Below, piece by piece: positions 1-5,580 of a stretch of 10,232 bases of DNA (position 1 is its first letter; the number at the start of each line of letters is the position of its first letter). The stretch is from JBFGSX01 sp041581335. GTDB lineage: Archaea > Thermoplasmatota > E2 > JACPAO01 > JAHFTW01. The stretch spans positions 1 through 10,232 of the forward strand of contig JBFIDG010000072.1 of assembly GCA_041581335.1 (NCBI GenBank). The letters are read 5' to 3'. Below the pieces are notes generated by a model. It ran no database searches, was not told the origin of the DNA, and saw only the letters and a program-made list of their open reading frames with translations. The position numbers and the translations under genes are program-made.

Positions 1-1061
1 GGCGCCATGGCCGTGGGTCCGCCGAAGAACAACGTCTTGGGGTGCATGATCTGCTGTGCGGCAGGGCCCAGCTCGTAGAGAGCGAAGTCGTTGGAAGGGC
101 AGCTGCCACCCCCCTTCTCGTGCATGGTCAGCCAAGAACTGTAGGCAATGGTGGTCTTGACCGATTTGCCGTCGTGGCTGCTCACGGTGGCCGTGCCCCC
201 CAGCTTGACGGCCGGCGCTGTGCCACAGTTGTTCGCGATCAGATCTTCCGGGTCGACGCAGTGGGCGGCGCTGCCAATGAAGAACCGATACCACTTGTAA
301 TGGAACAGGAAGTTGGTCGTGCATTGGGCGCCGTTGGCGACGGTCTGGCTGCCCGGCCGAAGCCATTGCGCGGCCGTGGGCTCGCCGAACTCGATCGGAG
401 TGCCCCAGACATCGAACGTGACGTTGCCCATGTAATCGGTGCTTCCGACGGTGGCGTGCCACATCAGGTGCTGGCGGCCGCGCTCAGGCATGGGCAGTTC
501 CATGGCGTCCGGGAGCCCGGAGAAATGGCGCGTGTAGGCAAGGTCGCCGACCCAGACCGTCCACGCACCAGGCTCGGACAAGGCTGCAGGCCCCATGAGG
601 CCCACCCGGACGACGCCACCCTCGGCGGGCTCATCACCGATCACTTCGACACGGATGATGCCCGATGTGTCGCCCGCAGGCGCCGGCTCACCGACGGGAG
701 CATCACCGTAGAGGCTGTCGATGGTCAGCGTGAGGCGAGCGGTGGCGGCAGCCCCATCGCTGCGGGTCGCGGCGACACGGACATCGTAATCGCCGGCCGC
801 GAGGTAGAAGTGGCGGACGCTCGGACCTTCCAGTTCGGTGCCGTCGCCCATATCCCACACATACGAGACGACGCCGGCCGCGCTGGCGCTGAGCGGGACT
901 TCGTCGCCCACGTAGTACACGTTGCGGCTGTCGAACACGATATCGACCTGGAAGTCGCCCTCGGAGGTGGAACCGACGGGCGCATCGGGCACGGCCGGCT
1001 CTTCGGTAATGCATCCCGCCAGGGTCATCGAGACCAGGAGCAGGACGGTGAGTCCTCTCAT
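1..1061 (-). CDS. PKD-domain lipoprotein with trypsin-like peptidase domain (C-terminus cut by window edge)
   Basis: This minus-strand frame is open from the ATG at 1061 to the window edge (353 codons), so its C-terminus is missing. Residues 1-17 are a short basic start, a hydrophobic stretch and the lipobox LAGC (Cys17), so the protein is probably exported and lipid-anchored outside the cell. Residues about 45-115 form a PKD domain, with the typical YVWDMGDGT core followed by H-F-Y...AGDYDV. From about residue 240 the chain resembles a trypsin-fold serine peptidase: Cys247 and Cys268 bracket a hydrophobic strand as in the trypsin His-loop disulfide, SAAHC gives the catalytic His267, and SNDFAL gives the likely catalytic Asp325. 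The catalytic Ser would lie beyond the window, so activity cannot be confirmed. An in-frame TGA six bases upstream of the ATG fixes the start to within one codon. It lies 48 bases downstream of the ZIP gene on the same strand and may be cotranscribed. Lipoprotein and PKD calls are firm; the peptidase call is good but incomplete. Confidence 0.8.
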   Translation of the reverse strand, partial: MRGLTVLLLVSMTLAGCITEEPAVPDAPVGSTSEGDFQVDIVFDSRNVYYVGDEVPLSASAAGVVSYVWDMGDGTELEGPSVRHFYLAAGDYDVRVAATRSDGAAATARLTLTIDSLYGDAPVGEPAPAGDTSGIIRVEVIGDEPAEGGVVRVGLMGPAALSEPGAWTVWVGDLAYTRHFSGLPDAMELPMPERGRQHLMWHATVGSTDYMGNVTFDVWGTPIEFGEPTAAQWLRPGSQTVANGAQCTTNFLFHYKWYRFFIGSAAHCVDPEDLIANNCGTAPAVKLGGTATVSSHDGKSVKTTIAYSSWLTMHEKGGGSCPSNDFALYELGPAAQQIMHPKTLFFGGPTAMA

Positions 1062-1109
1062 CAGTGGTCATGCGATGGCATCCCACTTACCCTTTGTTGC
1101 GTGAGCGCT

Positions 1110-1922
1110 TTACTCGTGGGCGTGGACTTCAGGCAGGAGCCCTTCGAGATCGAGTAGCCAGCCCATCAGCAGCAGGCCGAGGATGAAGCCGGCGAGGATG
1201 ATGATCGCCTCGCGGCCTTTCGAGTGGTGGTGCAGTTCAGGGACCAGATCCGCGGCTGCGATGTAGATGAACGCCCCGATGACCAGCGGCAGGGCAACGC
1301 CCTCGATGGCCTCGGCAGACAGCCCGGCGGCCAGGACCGCACCGGCACCGACCACGGCGAGCAGGGCGCTGGCCAGGTTCATCATGAGGGCCTTGGCCGG
1401 CGACATGCCAGCGCGGACCAGCACCGCGAAGTCGCCCAGTTCTTGCGGGATCTCGTGGAAAGCGACGGCGATGGTGGTGGCGATGCCGACCTGGATGTCC
1501 ACCAGATAGGCCGCCGCGATGACGATGCCGTCCAGCAGGTTGTGGACGCCGTCCCCGATGAGGTTGAGCCAGCCGAACGGCGCGACGGCCGCGGCATGGT
1601 CGTGCTCGTGGCCGTGGTGCTCGATGTCGACCGCTTCGACGTGGCTGTGCTGGAGGCGCAGACCCGCTTCGAGCAGGAACATGGCGACGAAGCCGGCGAT
1701 GATGGCCCACCCCAGCACGGGCGTGAAGGAGCGGCCTGCGGTCGCCTCCGGCAGCAGGTGGAGGAAGGCGTCGCCGATGAGGGTGCCTGCCGCCAAGGCG
1801 ACGAGGAACATCATGGTGCGGTGGGTGAGAAGGCGGCCGAAGGCCAGCCCTGCGGCACCGACGAGGGATATCAGACTGACAACGAGCACGCTGCCGAGGG
1901 TCCATGCGATGACGCTGGCCAC
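1110..1922 (-). CDS. ZIP-family divalent metal transporter
   Basis: A 270-residue membrane protein of the ZIP family, which moves Zn, Fe, Mn, Co or Ni into the cytoplasm. About eight hydrophobic segments are visible. The metal-site helices are present: HNLLDG at residues 127-132 (His127, Asn128, Asp131) and HEIPQELGDFA at 156-166 (His156, Glu157, Gln160, Glu161). The second is like the LIV-1/prokaryotic signature, with Gln where LIV-1 members have a second His. Between helices three and four (residues 92-109) is a loop with seven histidines, a typical ZIP metal-binding loop; the C-terminus is also His-bearing. The start is GTG at 1922: no in-frame ATG lies nearby and an in-frame stop is at 1965-1967. 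A TATA-like box on the minus strand is centred 25 bases upstream, which suggests a leaderless transcript. The gene diverges from a NikR-type regulator with a shared palindrome between them, so nickel or cobalt is a likely substrate. This is inference; zinc remains possible. Confidence 0.9.
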   Translation of the reverse strand: MASVIAWTLGSVLVVSLISLVGAAGLAFGRLLTHRTMMFLVALAAGTLIGDAFLHLLPEATAGRSFTPVLGWAIIAGFVAMFLLEAGLRLQHSHVEAVDIEHHGHEHDHAAAVAPFGWLNLIGDGVHNLLDGIVIAAAYLVDIQVGIATTIAVAFHEIPQELGDFAVLVRAGMSPAKALMMNLASALLAVVGAGAVLAAGLSAEAIEGVALPLVIGAFIYIAAADLVPELHHHSKGREAIIILAGFILGLLLMGWLLDLEGLLPEVHAHE

Positions 1923-1943
1923 GACCGCACTGCCCCGAGGCAG

Positions 1944-1950
1944 TTCATAA
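1944..1950 (-). promoter_or_regulatory. TATA-like box for the ZIP gene
   Basis: TTATGAA read on the minus strand is centred 25 bases before the GTG start of the ZIP gene, the spacing of an archaeal TATA box to the transcription start. The flanking DNA is GC-rich, so the box stands out. Initiation would fall at or next to the start codon, giving a leaderless mRNA. It coincides with the left arm of the candidate operator. Confidence 0.45.
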
Positions 1951-1971
1951 CTCTGCCCACAGGATTATGAA
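1944..1971. promoter_or_regulatory. 28-base inverted repeat, candidate NikR operator between ZIP and nikR
   Basis: The sequence reads TTCATAA, 14 bases, TTATGAA: two perfect 7-base arms, with a further inner symmetric CTG/CAG pair on the same axis (centre 1957.5). E. coli NikR binds GTATGA-N16-TCATAC, also 28 bases overall, so the spacing matches although the arms differ. It lies in the gap between a ZIP transporter and a nikR-like gene, where an autoregulatory operator is expected. Each arm also sits at the TATA position of one of the two genes, so part of the symmetry could come from two back-to-back promoters. Confidence 0.6.
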
Positions 1972-1972
1972 A
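1965..1972 (+). promoter_or_regulatory. TATA-like box for the nikR-like gene
   Basis: TTATGAAA on the plus strand is centred about 27 bases before the ATG at 1995, with no Shine-Dalgarno sequence between. This suggests a leaderless transcript. It coincides with the right arm of the candidate operator, so a bound regulator would block TBP access. Confidence 0.45.
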
Positions 1973-1994
1973 TCCGCGCGTTTGGGCTCACAAC

Positions 1995-2375
1995 ATGAGC
2001 GTGGTCAGCGTCAGTCTCCCGGACGACGTCATCGAAGACATGGACAAGGCGATCGCCGCGGACGACTACCAGGGGCGCAGCCAATACGTCCGGGCCGCCG
2101 TCCGCCACTACCTGCAGGACCGGGCCCGACCCGTAGGCACCCACATCCACGGCAGCATCACCATCGTCTACGCCCACGGCAAAGAAGCCCGCATCAGCGA
2201 CGTCCAACACGCGTTCCACGACGTGGTTCTGAGCATGATGCACACCCACTGCGAGCCGGAACTGTGCATGGACGTCTTGATCGTCGGCGGCCCCGCCAAG
2301 CGCATCACGGAACTCACCGAGACCCTGGAACGGATGCGGGACGTGGAGCGCTGCAGGCTCGTCACCATCGCGTGA
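1995..2375 (+). CDS. nikR: NikR-type nickel-responsive transcriptional regulator
   Basis: A 126-residue regulator with an N-terminal ribbon-helix-helix DNA-binding domain (residues 1-45; VVSVSLPDDVIEDMDKAI then a GRSQYVRAAVRHYL helix) and a C-terminal ACT-like metal-binding domain (50-126). All four residues that bind the high-affinity nickel in E. coli NikR (His76, His87, His89, Cys95) have counterparts here in the same spacing: His72, His83, His85 and Cys91. An extra Cys86 sits next to the site. The family works as a dimer of dimers that represses metal uptake genes when loaded. It diverges from a ZIP transporter across a palindromic gap and is followed 29 bases downstream by a cobalamin adenosyltransferase, so it probably controls both and itself. 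Cobalt sensing is possible given the neighbour, but the ligand set is that of nickel-binding NikR. Confidence 0.9.
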   Translation: MSVVSVSLPDDVIEDMDKAIAADDYQGRSQYVRAAVRHYLQDRARPVGTHIHGSITIVYAHGKEARISDVQHAFHDVVLSMMHTHCEPELCMDVLIVGGPAKRITELTETLERMRDVERCRLVTIA

Positions 2376-2404
2376 GCTTTCATGCTGGTGGCCGTGCGGA
2401 CCCC

Positions 2405-2983
2405 GTGACCGACCGCATCACGCGCGTCTACACCCGCACCGGCGACAACGGCACCACCGGCCTCGTCGGGGGGCAGCGCGTGCCCAAGGACGACCTGCGT
2501 ATCGACTGCTACGGTACCGTCGACGAGCTGAACAGCGTCATCGGCATCGTGCGGGCTGAACTGGAGGCCACGGGCGTGCTGCCCGGCCTGGACGAGTTCC
2601 TCGAAGGCACCCAGCACCACCTGTTCAATCTCGGATCTCTGCTGGCGACCATGCCCAAGGACCAGACGCCGACGATGCCCCGCGTGACGGCCGCCAATAT
2701 CAAGGCCCTCGAAGACGCCATGGATGCCGCCAACGAGGACCTGGCGCCGCTGCGATCCTTCGTCCTGCCCGGCGGTAGCCGGCTCAACGCGCTGCTGCAC
2801 CTGGCCCGGACCGTCTGCCGTCGCGCCGAGCGCCTCGTGGCCCACCTGCACCGCGAAGGCGGCTGTGGGGACGAAGAACTGCAGTACCTCAACCGGCTCT
2901 CCGATGCCTGCTTCGTCTGGAGCCGACAGGCCGCATTCGCATTGGACCACGAGGAAGTCCTGTGGCGCCCAGGCCACGACTAG
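2405..2983 (+). CDS. PduO-type cob(I)alamin adenosyltransferase
   Basis: A 192-residue enzyme that transfers the adenosyl group of ATP to cob(I)alamin, making coenzyme B12 in the cytoplasm. The N-terminal ATP-binding motif of the PduO family is clear (RVYTRTGDNGTTGL, residues 7-20), followed by the conserved DELNSVIG (40-47), the RTVCRRAERL helix (135-144) and YLNRLSD (161-167). Length and all-helical character fit the family, which forms trimers. I chose the GTG at 2405 because it puts MTDRITRVYTRTG at the N-terminus, as in relatives. An in-frame GTG at 2372 overlaps the nikR stop as GTGA and would add 11 residues; this is the main alternative. The gene is almost certainly in one transcript with nikR, which ties B12 activation to nickel/cobalt control. 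A low-complexity extension of this frame back to 1967 runs across nikR and is not coding. Confidence 0.9.
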   Translation: MTDRITRVYTRTGDNGTTGLVGGQRVPKDDLRIDCYGTVDELNSVIGIVRAELEATGVLPGLDEFLEGTQHHLFNLGSLLATMPKDQTPTMPRVTAANIKALEDAMDAANEDLAPLRSFVLPGGSRLNALLHLARTVCRRAERLVAHLHREGGCGDEELQYLNRLSDACFVWSRQAAFALDHEEVLWRPGHD

Positions 2984-3029
2984 CAGGCCTCAATAGAAAC
3001 CGGTGTTTCCACGGGTGAGCCTCATGCTC

Positions 3030-3053
3030 CCTGACACGTCACGTACTGTCAGG
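3030..3053. promoter_or_regulatory. Inverted repeat ahead of a small winged-helix-like frame
   Basis: CCTGACA, 10 bases, TGTCAGG: two perfect 7-base arms ending four bases before the ATG at 3058. It could be an operator, possibly for the small helix-turn-helix-like product encoded just downstream, or an RNA hairpin hiding the start. It is not followed by a T-run, so a terminator is unlikely. Confidence 0.4.
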
Positions 3054-3057
3054 AACC

Positions 3058-3141
3058 ATGCAAGCCAAGCAGCTATCCCAGTTCGCCCAGGAATGGAACC
3101 AAGCCCAGGCCCCTCGCCGCTTCCGCTGGTGGCCGCTGTGA
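3058..3141 (+). CDS. Small hypothetical frame, 27 residues, possible N-terminal part of a split gene
   Basis: The frame starts at ATG 3058 and ends at TGA 3139-3141. It encodes an amphipathic-looking segment with LSQFAQEWNQAQ and a basic, Trp-rich end (RRFRWWPL). G or C predominates at third codon positions here, whereas the overlapping frame open from 3003 has poor third-position bias over the same bases. This suggests 3058-3141 is the coding frame in this interval. The GTG of the next frame overlaps its stop as GTGA. It is either a small coupled gene or the first third of one 87-residue protein broken by a frameshift. Function unknown. Confidence 0.35.
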   Translation: MQAKQLSQFAQEWNQAQAPRRFRWWPL

Positions 3142-3320
3142 GCGTGCTGGCCTACCGCTTGCTGCGCGATGTGCGGCAAGCGGGCAGCGTGTCGTGGCGG
3201 CGCGCCGAGAGCCAGTTCCCGGACGCCGCAGCCCTCGAGGCCGCCGTGGGCTGGCTCTGCGACCGCGACCTCGTGAGGGTGGACAATCGTGGCCTGGCGG
3301 CGAAGCCCAGCGCCGGTTGA
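3138..3320 (+). CDS. Small winged-helix-like hypothetical protein
   Basis: A frame of 60 residues from GTG 3138, with strong third-position G/C bias typical of this window. The order of elements resembles a winged helix: a first helix (SVLAYRLLRDVRQAG), a short turn and second helix (WRRAESQF), a longer helix (AALEAAVGWLCDRDLV) and a wing-like strand pair (VRVDNRGL). The resemblance is by eye only; no named family is recognised. The same frame is open back to GTG 3003 (105 residues), or ATG 3024, but codon bias is poor before about 3135. A frameshift joining it to the frame at 3058 is the other explanation. It could be a DNA-binding regulator, and its place next to an inverted repeat and just upstream of pstS makes local regulation plausible but unproven. 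Confidence 0.45.
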   Translation: MSVLAYRLLRDVRQAGSVSWRRAESQFPDAAALEAAVGWLCDRDLVRVDNRGLAAKPSAG

Positions 3321-3376
3321 AGCGACCCGCGTCGCCGGCATCCTCATCCAGGGGGGCTTGTCGCCTTCCATCCACC

Positions 3377-3514
3377 ATGACCGCTTTGACCCCCTTGACC
3401 CCACTCGCGCAGGATTGGAACGGCACGCAGGAACGCCGCCGCGTATGGGCGGCCACCGCCCGCATGCTGCGTGCCAAGCGGCCCCGCCGACCCGCTGGCG
3501 CCGCCACCCTATAG
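3377..3514 (+). CDS. Small basic hypothetical protein, 45 residues
   Basis: The frame runs from ATG 3377 to TAG 3512-3514, with third-position G/C bias consistent with coding. The product has TPLAQDWNGTQERRRVWA near its N-terminus and an Arg-rich tail. The first part resembles the 27-residue frame at 3058 (shared pattern AQ-[ED]-WN-x2-Q-x2-RR), so it may be a truncated or decayed copy of the same gene. No Shine-Dalgarno sequence stands at a proper distance and no TATA-like box lies upstream. Its stop codon is inside the CTATAG element assigned to pstS. It may not be expressed. Confidence 0.25.
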   Translation: MTALTPLTPLAQDWNGTQERRRVWAATARMLRAKRPRRPAGAATL

Positions 3515-3517
3515 AGA
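3509..3517 (+). promoter_or_regulatory. CTATAG element upstream of pstS, candidate promoter
   Basis: CTATAGAGA stands in GC-rich DNA about 67 bases before the pstS ATG. If it acts as a TATA box, transcription would start near 3538 and leave an untranslated leader of about 40 bases. The same CTATAGA core recurs before pstC and pit, so it may be a shared regulatory site rather than only a basal box. Confidence 0.45.
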
Positions 3518-3578
3518 AACCATCTTTTGGCTAGGGTGGGCCTATGCCACACGCCGACTCCGCGCGGCTTGAGCTATC

Positions 3579-4469
3579 ATGTACAAGCGCTCCATCATCA
3601 CAGCACTCGTCCTCGTCGCCGTTGCGCTGAGCGGCTGCACTGCCCCCCAGACCATCGCCCAAGAGGGCAGCAGCACCGTCCTGCCGCTGGCTGAAGTCTG
3701 GGCGGAGGACTTCGGCGACCGCACCGGCGCCATCGTCGACGTCGCCGGCGGCGGTTCTGGCCGCGGCGCCAAAGGCCTCTGCAACGGCGAACTGGACCTC
3801 GGCGACATGAGCCGCGCGATGAAGGACTCCGAAAAGGAGACCTGCCGCGCCAACGGCATCGAGCCGGTCGAGTGGAAGGTCGCCTTCGACGGTTTGAGCG
3901 TCGTTGTCAACAAAGGCAACAGCTTCGCCTCCGACTTCAGCACGGATCAGTTGTTCCAGATCTTCACCGGCAACGCCGCCAGGTGGAGCGATGTCACCCC
4001 TGCCATCACGGGCGCCCCGAACACAGCCATCACGCTGTGCATCCCGGACAATGAATCCGGGACGTACGAGTACTTCTTCGAGGAGATCCTGACCGCCAAG
4101 GACGAGGCCGCCCGGTTCGCGAGCAAGGCGGCCCAGTCCCCGGATGATAACGCGCTGGTGACCTGCATCGCTGGCGACGACAATGCCATCGGCTTCTTCG
4201 GTTTCGCCTACGTGGCCAGCAACGCCGACAAGGTCAAGCCGGTCGCGGTCGAGGGCGTGATCCCATCGGCCCAGACCATCGAAGACGGGACGTACACCCC
4301 ACTTGGCCGCCCCTTGTACATCTACACGGCAAGCGACATGGACGCCGACGTGTACGACTACATCCACTACATCCTGACCGACGGCCAAGCGCTTGTGTCG
4401 ACCGTGGGCTACGTCAAGCTGAGTCCGGCGGTCCAGCAGGCCATGCTGGACCAGTTGATGGCCCTGTGA
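3579..4469 (+). CDS. pstS: Phosphate ABC transporter substrate-binding lipoprotein PstS
   Basis: A 296-residue phosphate-binding protein that captures phosphate outside the membrane for the PstCAB permease. The N-terminus has a signal with lipobox LSGC (Cys20), so it is a lipid-anchored binding protein. Phosphate-site motifs of the PstS family are present: EGSSTVLPL (29-37), the Gly-rich GGGSGRGAKG (57-66), DLGDMSR (73-79) and NESGTYEYF (158-166). The Asp in DMSR and the SGT segment would contact phosphate. Several cysteines (68, 89, 154, 196) could form disulfides outside the cell. An in-frame TGA at 3570-3572 fixes the ATG at 3579 as the start; no strong Shine-Dalgarno sequence precedes it. 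It is separated from pstC by 121 bases that carry another promoter-like element, so pstS can be made as its own transcript, in keeping with the excess of binding protein usually needed over permease. Confidence 0.95.
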   Translation: MYKRSIITALVLVAVALSGCTAPQTIAQEGSSTVLPLAEVWAEDFGDRTGAIVDVAGGGSGRGAKGLCNGELDLGDMSRAMKDSEKETCRANGIEPVEWKVAFDGLSVVVNKGNSFASDFSTDQLFQIFTGNAARWSDVTPAITGAPNTAITLCIPDNESGTYEYFFEEILTAKDEAARFASKAAQSPDDNALVTCIAGDDNAIGFFGFAYVASNADKVKPVAVEGVIPSAQTIEDGTYTPLGRPLYIYTASDMDADVYDYIHYILTDGQALVSTVGYVKLSPAVQQAMLDQLMAL

Positions 4470-4484
4470 GTGCCCGCCCAGGCG

Positions 4485-4511
4485 CTTCTCCATTCCATCC
4501 TTTGTGCCTCC
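4485..4511 (+). terminator. Pyrimidine-rich tract after pstS, possible archaeal terminator
   Basis: Sixteen bases after the pstS stop there is a C/T-rich stretch (CTTCTCCATTCCATCCTTTG and on). Archaeal termination often uses pyrimidine or T-rich tracts without a hairpin. The T-runs are short here, so the call is weak. It would fit pstS having its own transcript. Confidence 0.22.
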
Positions 4512-4542
4512 GACGATGGCGTACCGCCGCACCGCGGTCGGC

Positions 4543-4552
4543 TCTATAGATA
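4543..4552 (+). promoter_or_regulatory. TCTATAGATA element, promoter of the pstCAB-phoU operon
   Basis: The palindromic octamer TCTATAGA followed by TA is centred about 30 bases before the ATG at 4578 and 43 before the GTG at 4591. It is the second copy of the CTATAGA element found before the phosphate genes. As a TATA box it would place the transcription start near 4574. Confidence 0.5.
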
Positions 4553-4577
4553 TCAGAGAGTATTGGGAGGACTGCTA

Positions 4578-4601
4578 ATGACCGAGACAAGTGGGTGCTG
4601 A
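4578..4601 (+). CDS. Seven-codon frame overlapping the pstC start (leader frame, or pstC N-terminus displaced by a frameshift)
   Basis: ATG 4578 is preceded by GGGAGG at 4565-4570 with a 7-base spacer, the best Shine-Dalgarno/start pair in this region, and also lies at near-leaderless distance from the TATA-like box. Yet it reads only MTETSGC before TGA at 4599-4601. The pstC frame opens at GTG 4591, offset by one base. Either a short leader frame precedes and overlaps pstC, or a one-base indel has separated the true start from the gene. Confidence 0.35.
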   Translation: MTETSGC

Positions 4602-5580
4602 CGTGGCCCCAGAGACGGCGCTTCGGCTCACGATGAACCGCCAAGCGCGCAACGGCGACGTCGCTGCACGCATCCTGTTCCTCCTGGCGGGCGTGTCCGT
4701 CTTCTTCGTCCTCGGCTTCATCCTCTGGACCCTGCTGAGCAACACGGCGCTGTTCTTCGGCGAAGTGTCGCTCTGGCAGTTCCTCACCGACACGGTCTGG
4801 TCCAACACAGCCCGCGCGGCACAGGAAGCGACCGACCAGCGCTGGGGCATCATGCCCCTCATCACGAGCACCTTGGTCATCGCACTGGGCGCGGCCGTCG
4901 TCGGCGTCCCGATTGGACTGGGCACCGCCATCTACCTGGCCGAATACGCCGGCGTCCGCACCCGAGCGATCATGAAGCCGGTCCTGGAGGTCCTGGCAGG
5001 CATCCCCTCCATCGTCTTCGGTTTCTTCGCGCTGCTGGTCGTGAGCCCCCTCATCCATGCATGGACCGCCCCGGGCACCGTCGGCCACGCGATCTTCGGG
5101 CAGCAAGCCGGGACATTCAGTGGCCTCAACGCCATCGCCGTCGTCGGCATCATGGTCATCCCCATCATCACCAGCCTCTCCGAAGATGCCATCCGAGCCG
5201 TGCCCGGGCACCTGCGAGAAGCGAGCCTTGGATTGGGTGCGACGAAGTGGGAGACCATCAGCAAGGTCGTGCTGCCCTCCGCACTGAGCGGCATCACGGC
5301 GAGCTTCGTCCTGGGCGTCGCCCGCGCCGTGGGCGAGACCATGGCCGTCACCCTCGCCGCCGGCGCCGGCACATCCCAGAGCCTCACCTTCAACCCGGTA
5401 GAACCGATGGTGACCATGACCAGCTTCATCGTCAACCGGATGGGCGGAGACTCGCCGCAAGAAGGCCCTGAATTCCACGCCTTGTTCGCCGTCGGCTTCA
5501 CGCTTTTCGCCATCACATTCCTGCTGAACATCGTCGCGCGACGCTTCGTCAAGCGGTTCCGGGAGGTGGACACCACATGA
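4591..5580 (+). CDS. pstC: Phosphate ABC transporter permease PstC
   Basis: One of the two membrane subunits of the Pst phosphate importer. The frame from GTG 4591 gives 329 residues. Hydrophobic segments occur at about 27-50, 88-118, 133-155, 180-197, 235-258 and 297-317, the six-helix pattern of PstC. The cytoplasmic EAA loop that docks on PstB is clear at about 198-235 (EDAIRAVP then ASLGLGATKWETISKVVLP). The long outside loop between the first two helices is typical of PstC. The start is uncertain: GTG 4591 lacks a well placed ribosome site; ATG 4633 would start the protein at MNRQARNGD; and the nicely preceded ATG at 4578 is one base out of frame. The stop TGA overlaps the pstA ATG (ATGA), so the two are translationally coupled. 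First full gene of an operon pstC-pstA-pstB-phoU. Confidence 0.95.
   Translation: MGADVAPETALRLTMNRQARNGDVAARILFLLAGVSVFFVLGFILWTLLSNTALFFGEVSLWQFLTDTVWSNTARAAQEATDQRWGIMPLITSTLVIALGAAVVGVPIGLGTAIYLAEYAGVRTRAIMKPVLEVLAGIPSIVFGFFALLVVSPLIHAWTAPGTVGHAIFGQQAGTFSGLNAIAVVGIMVIPIITSLSEDAIRAVPGHLREASLGLGATKWETISKVVLPSALSGITASFVLGVARAVGETMAVTLAAGAGTSQSLTFNPVEPMVTMTSFIVNRMGGDSPQEGPEFHALFAVGFTLFAITFLLNIVARRFVKRFREVDTT

Larger units (their letters stand above)
2984..3578. other. 595-base region with no recognised gene; small frames, an inverted repeat and the pstS promoter
   Basis: Between the adenosyltransferase and pstS no known family is recognisable. The stretch contains an inverted repeat at 3030-3053, two overlapping small frames (3058-3141 and 3138-3320), a third small frame at 3377-3514, and a CTATAG element at 3509-3514 assigned to pstS. 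No tRNA or clear terminator is visible. Confidence 0.6.

Noticed and set aside
42..1157. Long plus-strand open frame (371 codons)
   Set aside because: It is the complement of the PKD/peptidase lipoprotein frame. The minus-strand frame has a lipobox, PKD motif and peptidase motifs; the plus-strand product has none and is low-complexity.
1931..1942. TGCC-CCGA-GGCA short hairpin between ZIP and nikR
   Set aside because: A four-base stem is too short to be meaningful, and it would lie upstream of the start of a leaderless ZIP transcript.
1224..1970. Plus-strand open frame opposite the ZIP gene
   Set aside because: It is Gln/Asp/Gly-rich with no recognisable motif, while the minus strand encodes a clear ZIP transporter.
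1967..2404. Upstream extension of the adenosyltransferase frame
   Set aside because: It runs through nikR in another frame and gives an Arg/His/Pro-rich product; the family N-terminus starts at 2405.
3544..3630. ATG at 3544 opening a 28-codon frame across the pstS start
   Set aside because: It is out of frame with pstS, has no ribosome site and yields a low-complexity Ser-rich tail; I do not count it as a gene, though its distance from the CTATAG box (about 32 bases) resembles that of ATG 4578.
4510..4541. CCGAC...GTCGG inverted repeat and ACCGCGGT palindrome before pstC
   Set aside because: The five-base arms with a 22-base loop and a single GC palindrome are expected by chance in this base composition, and no T-run follows.
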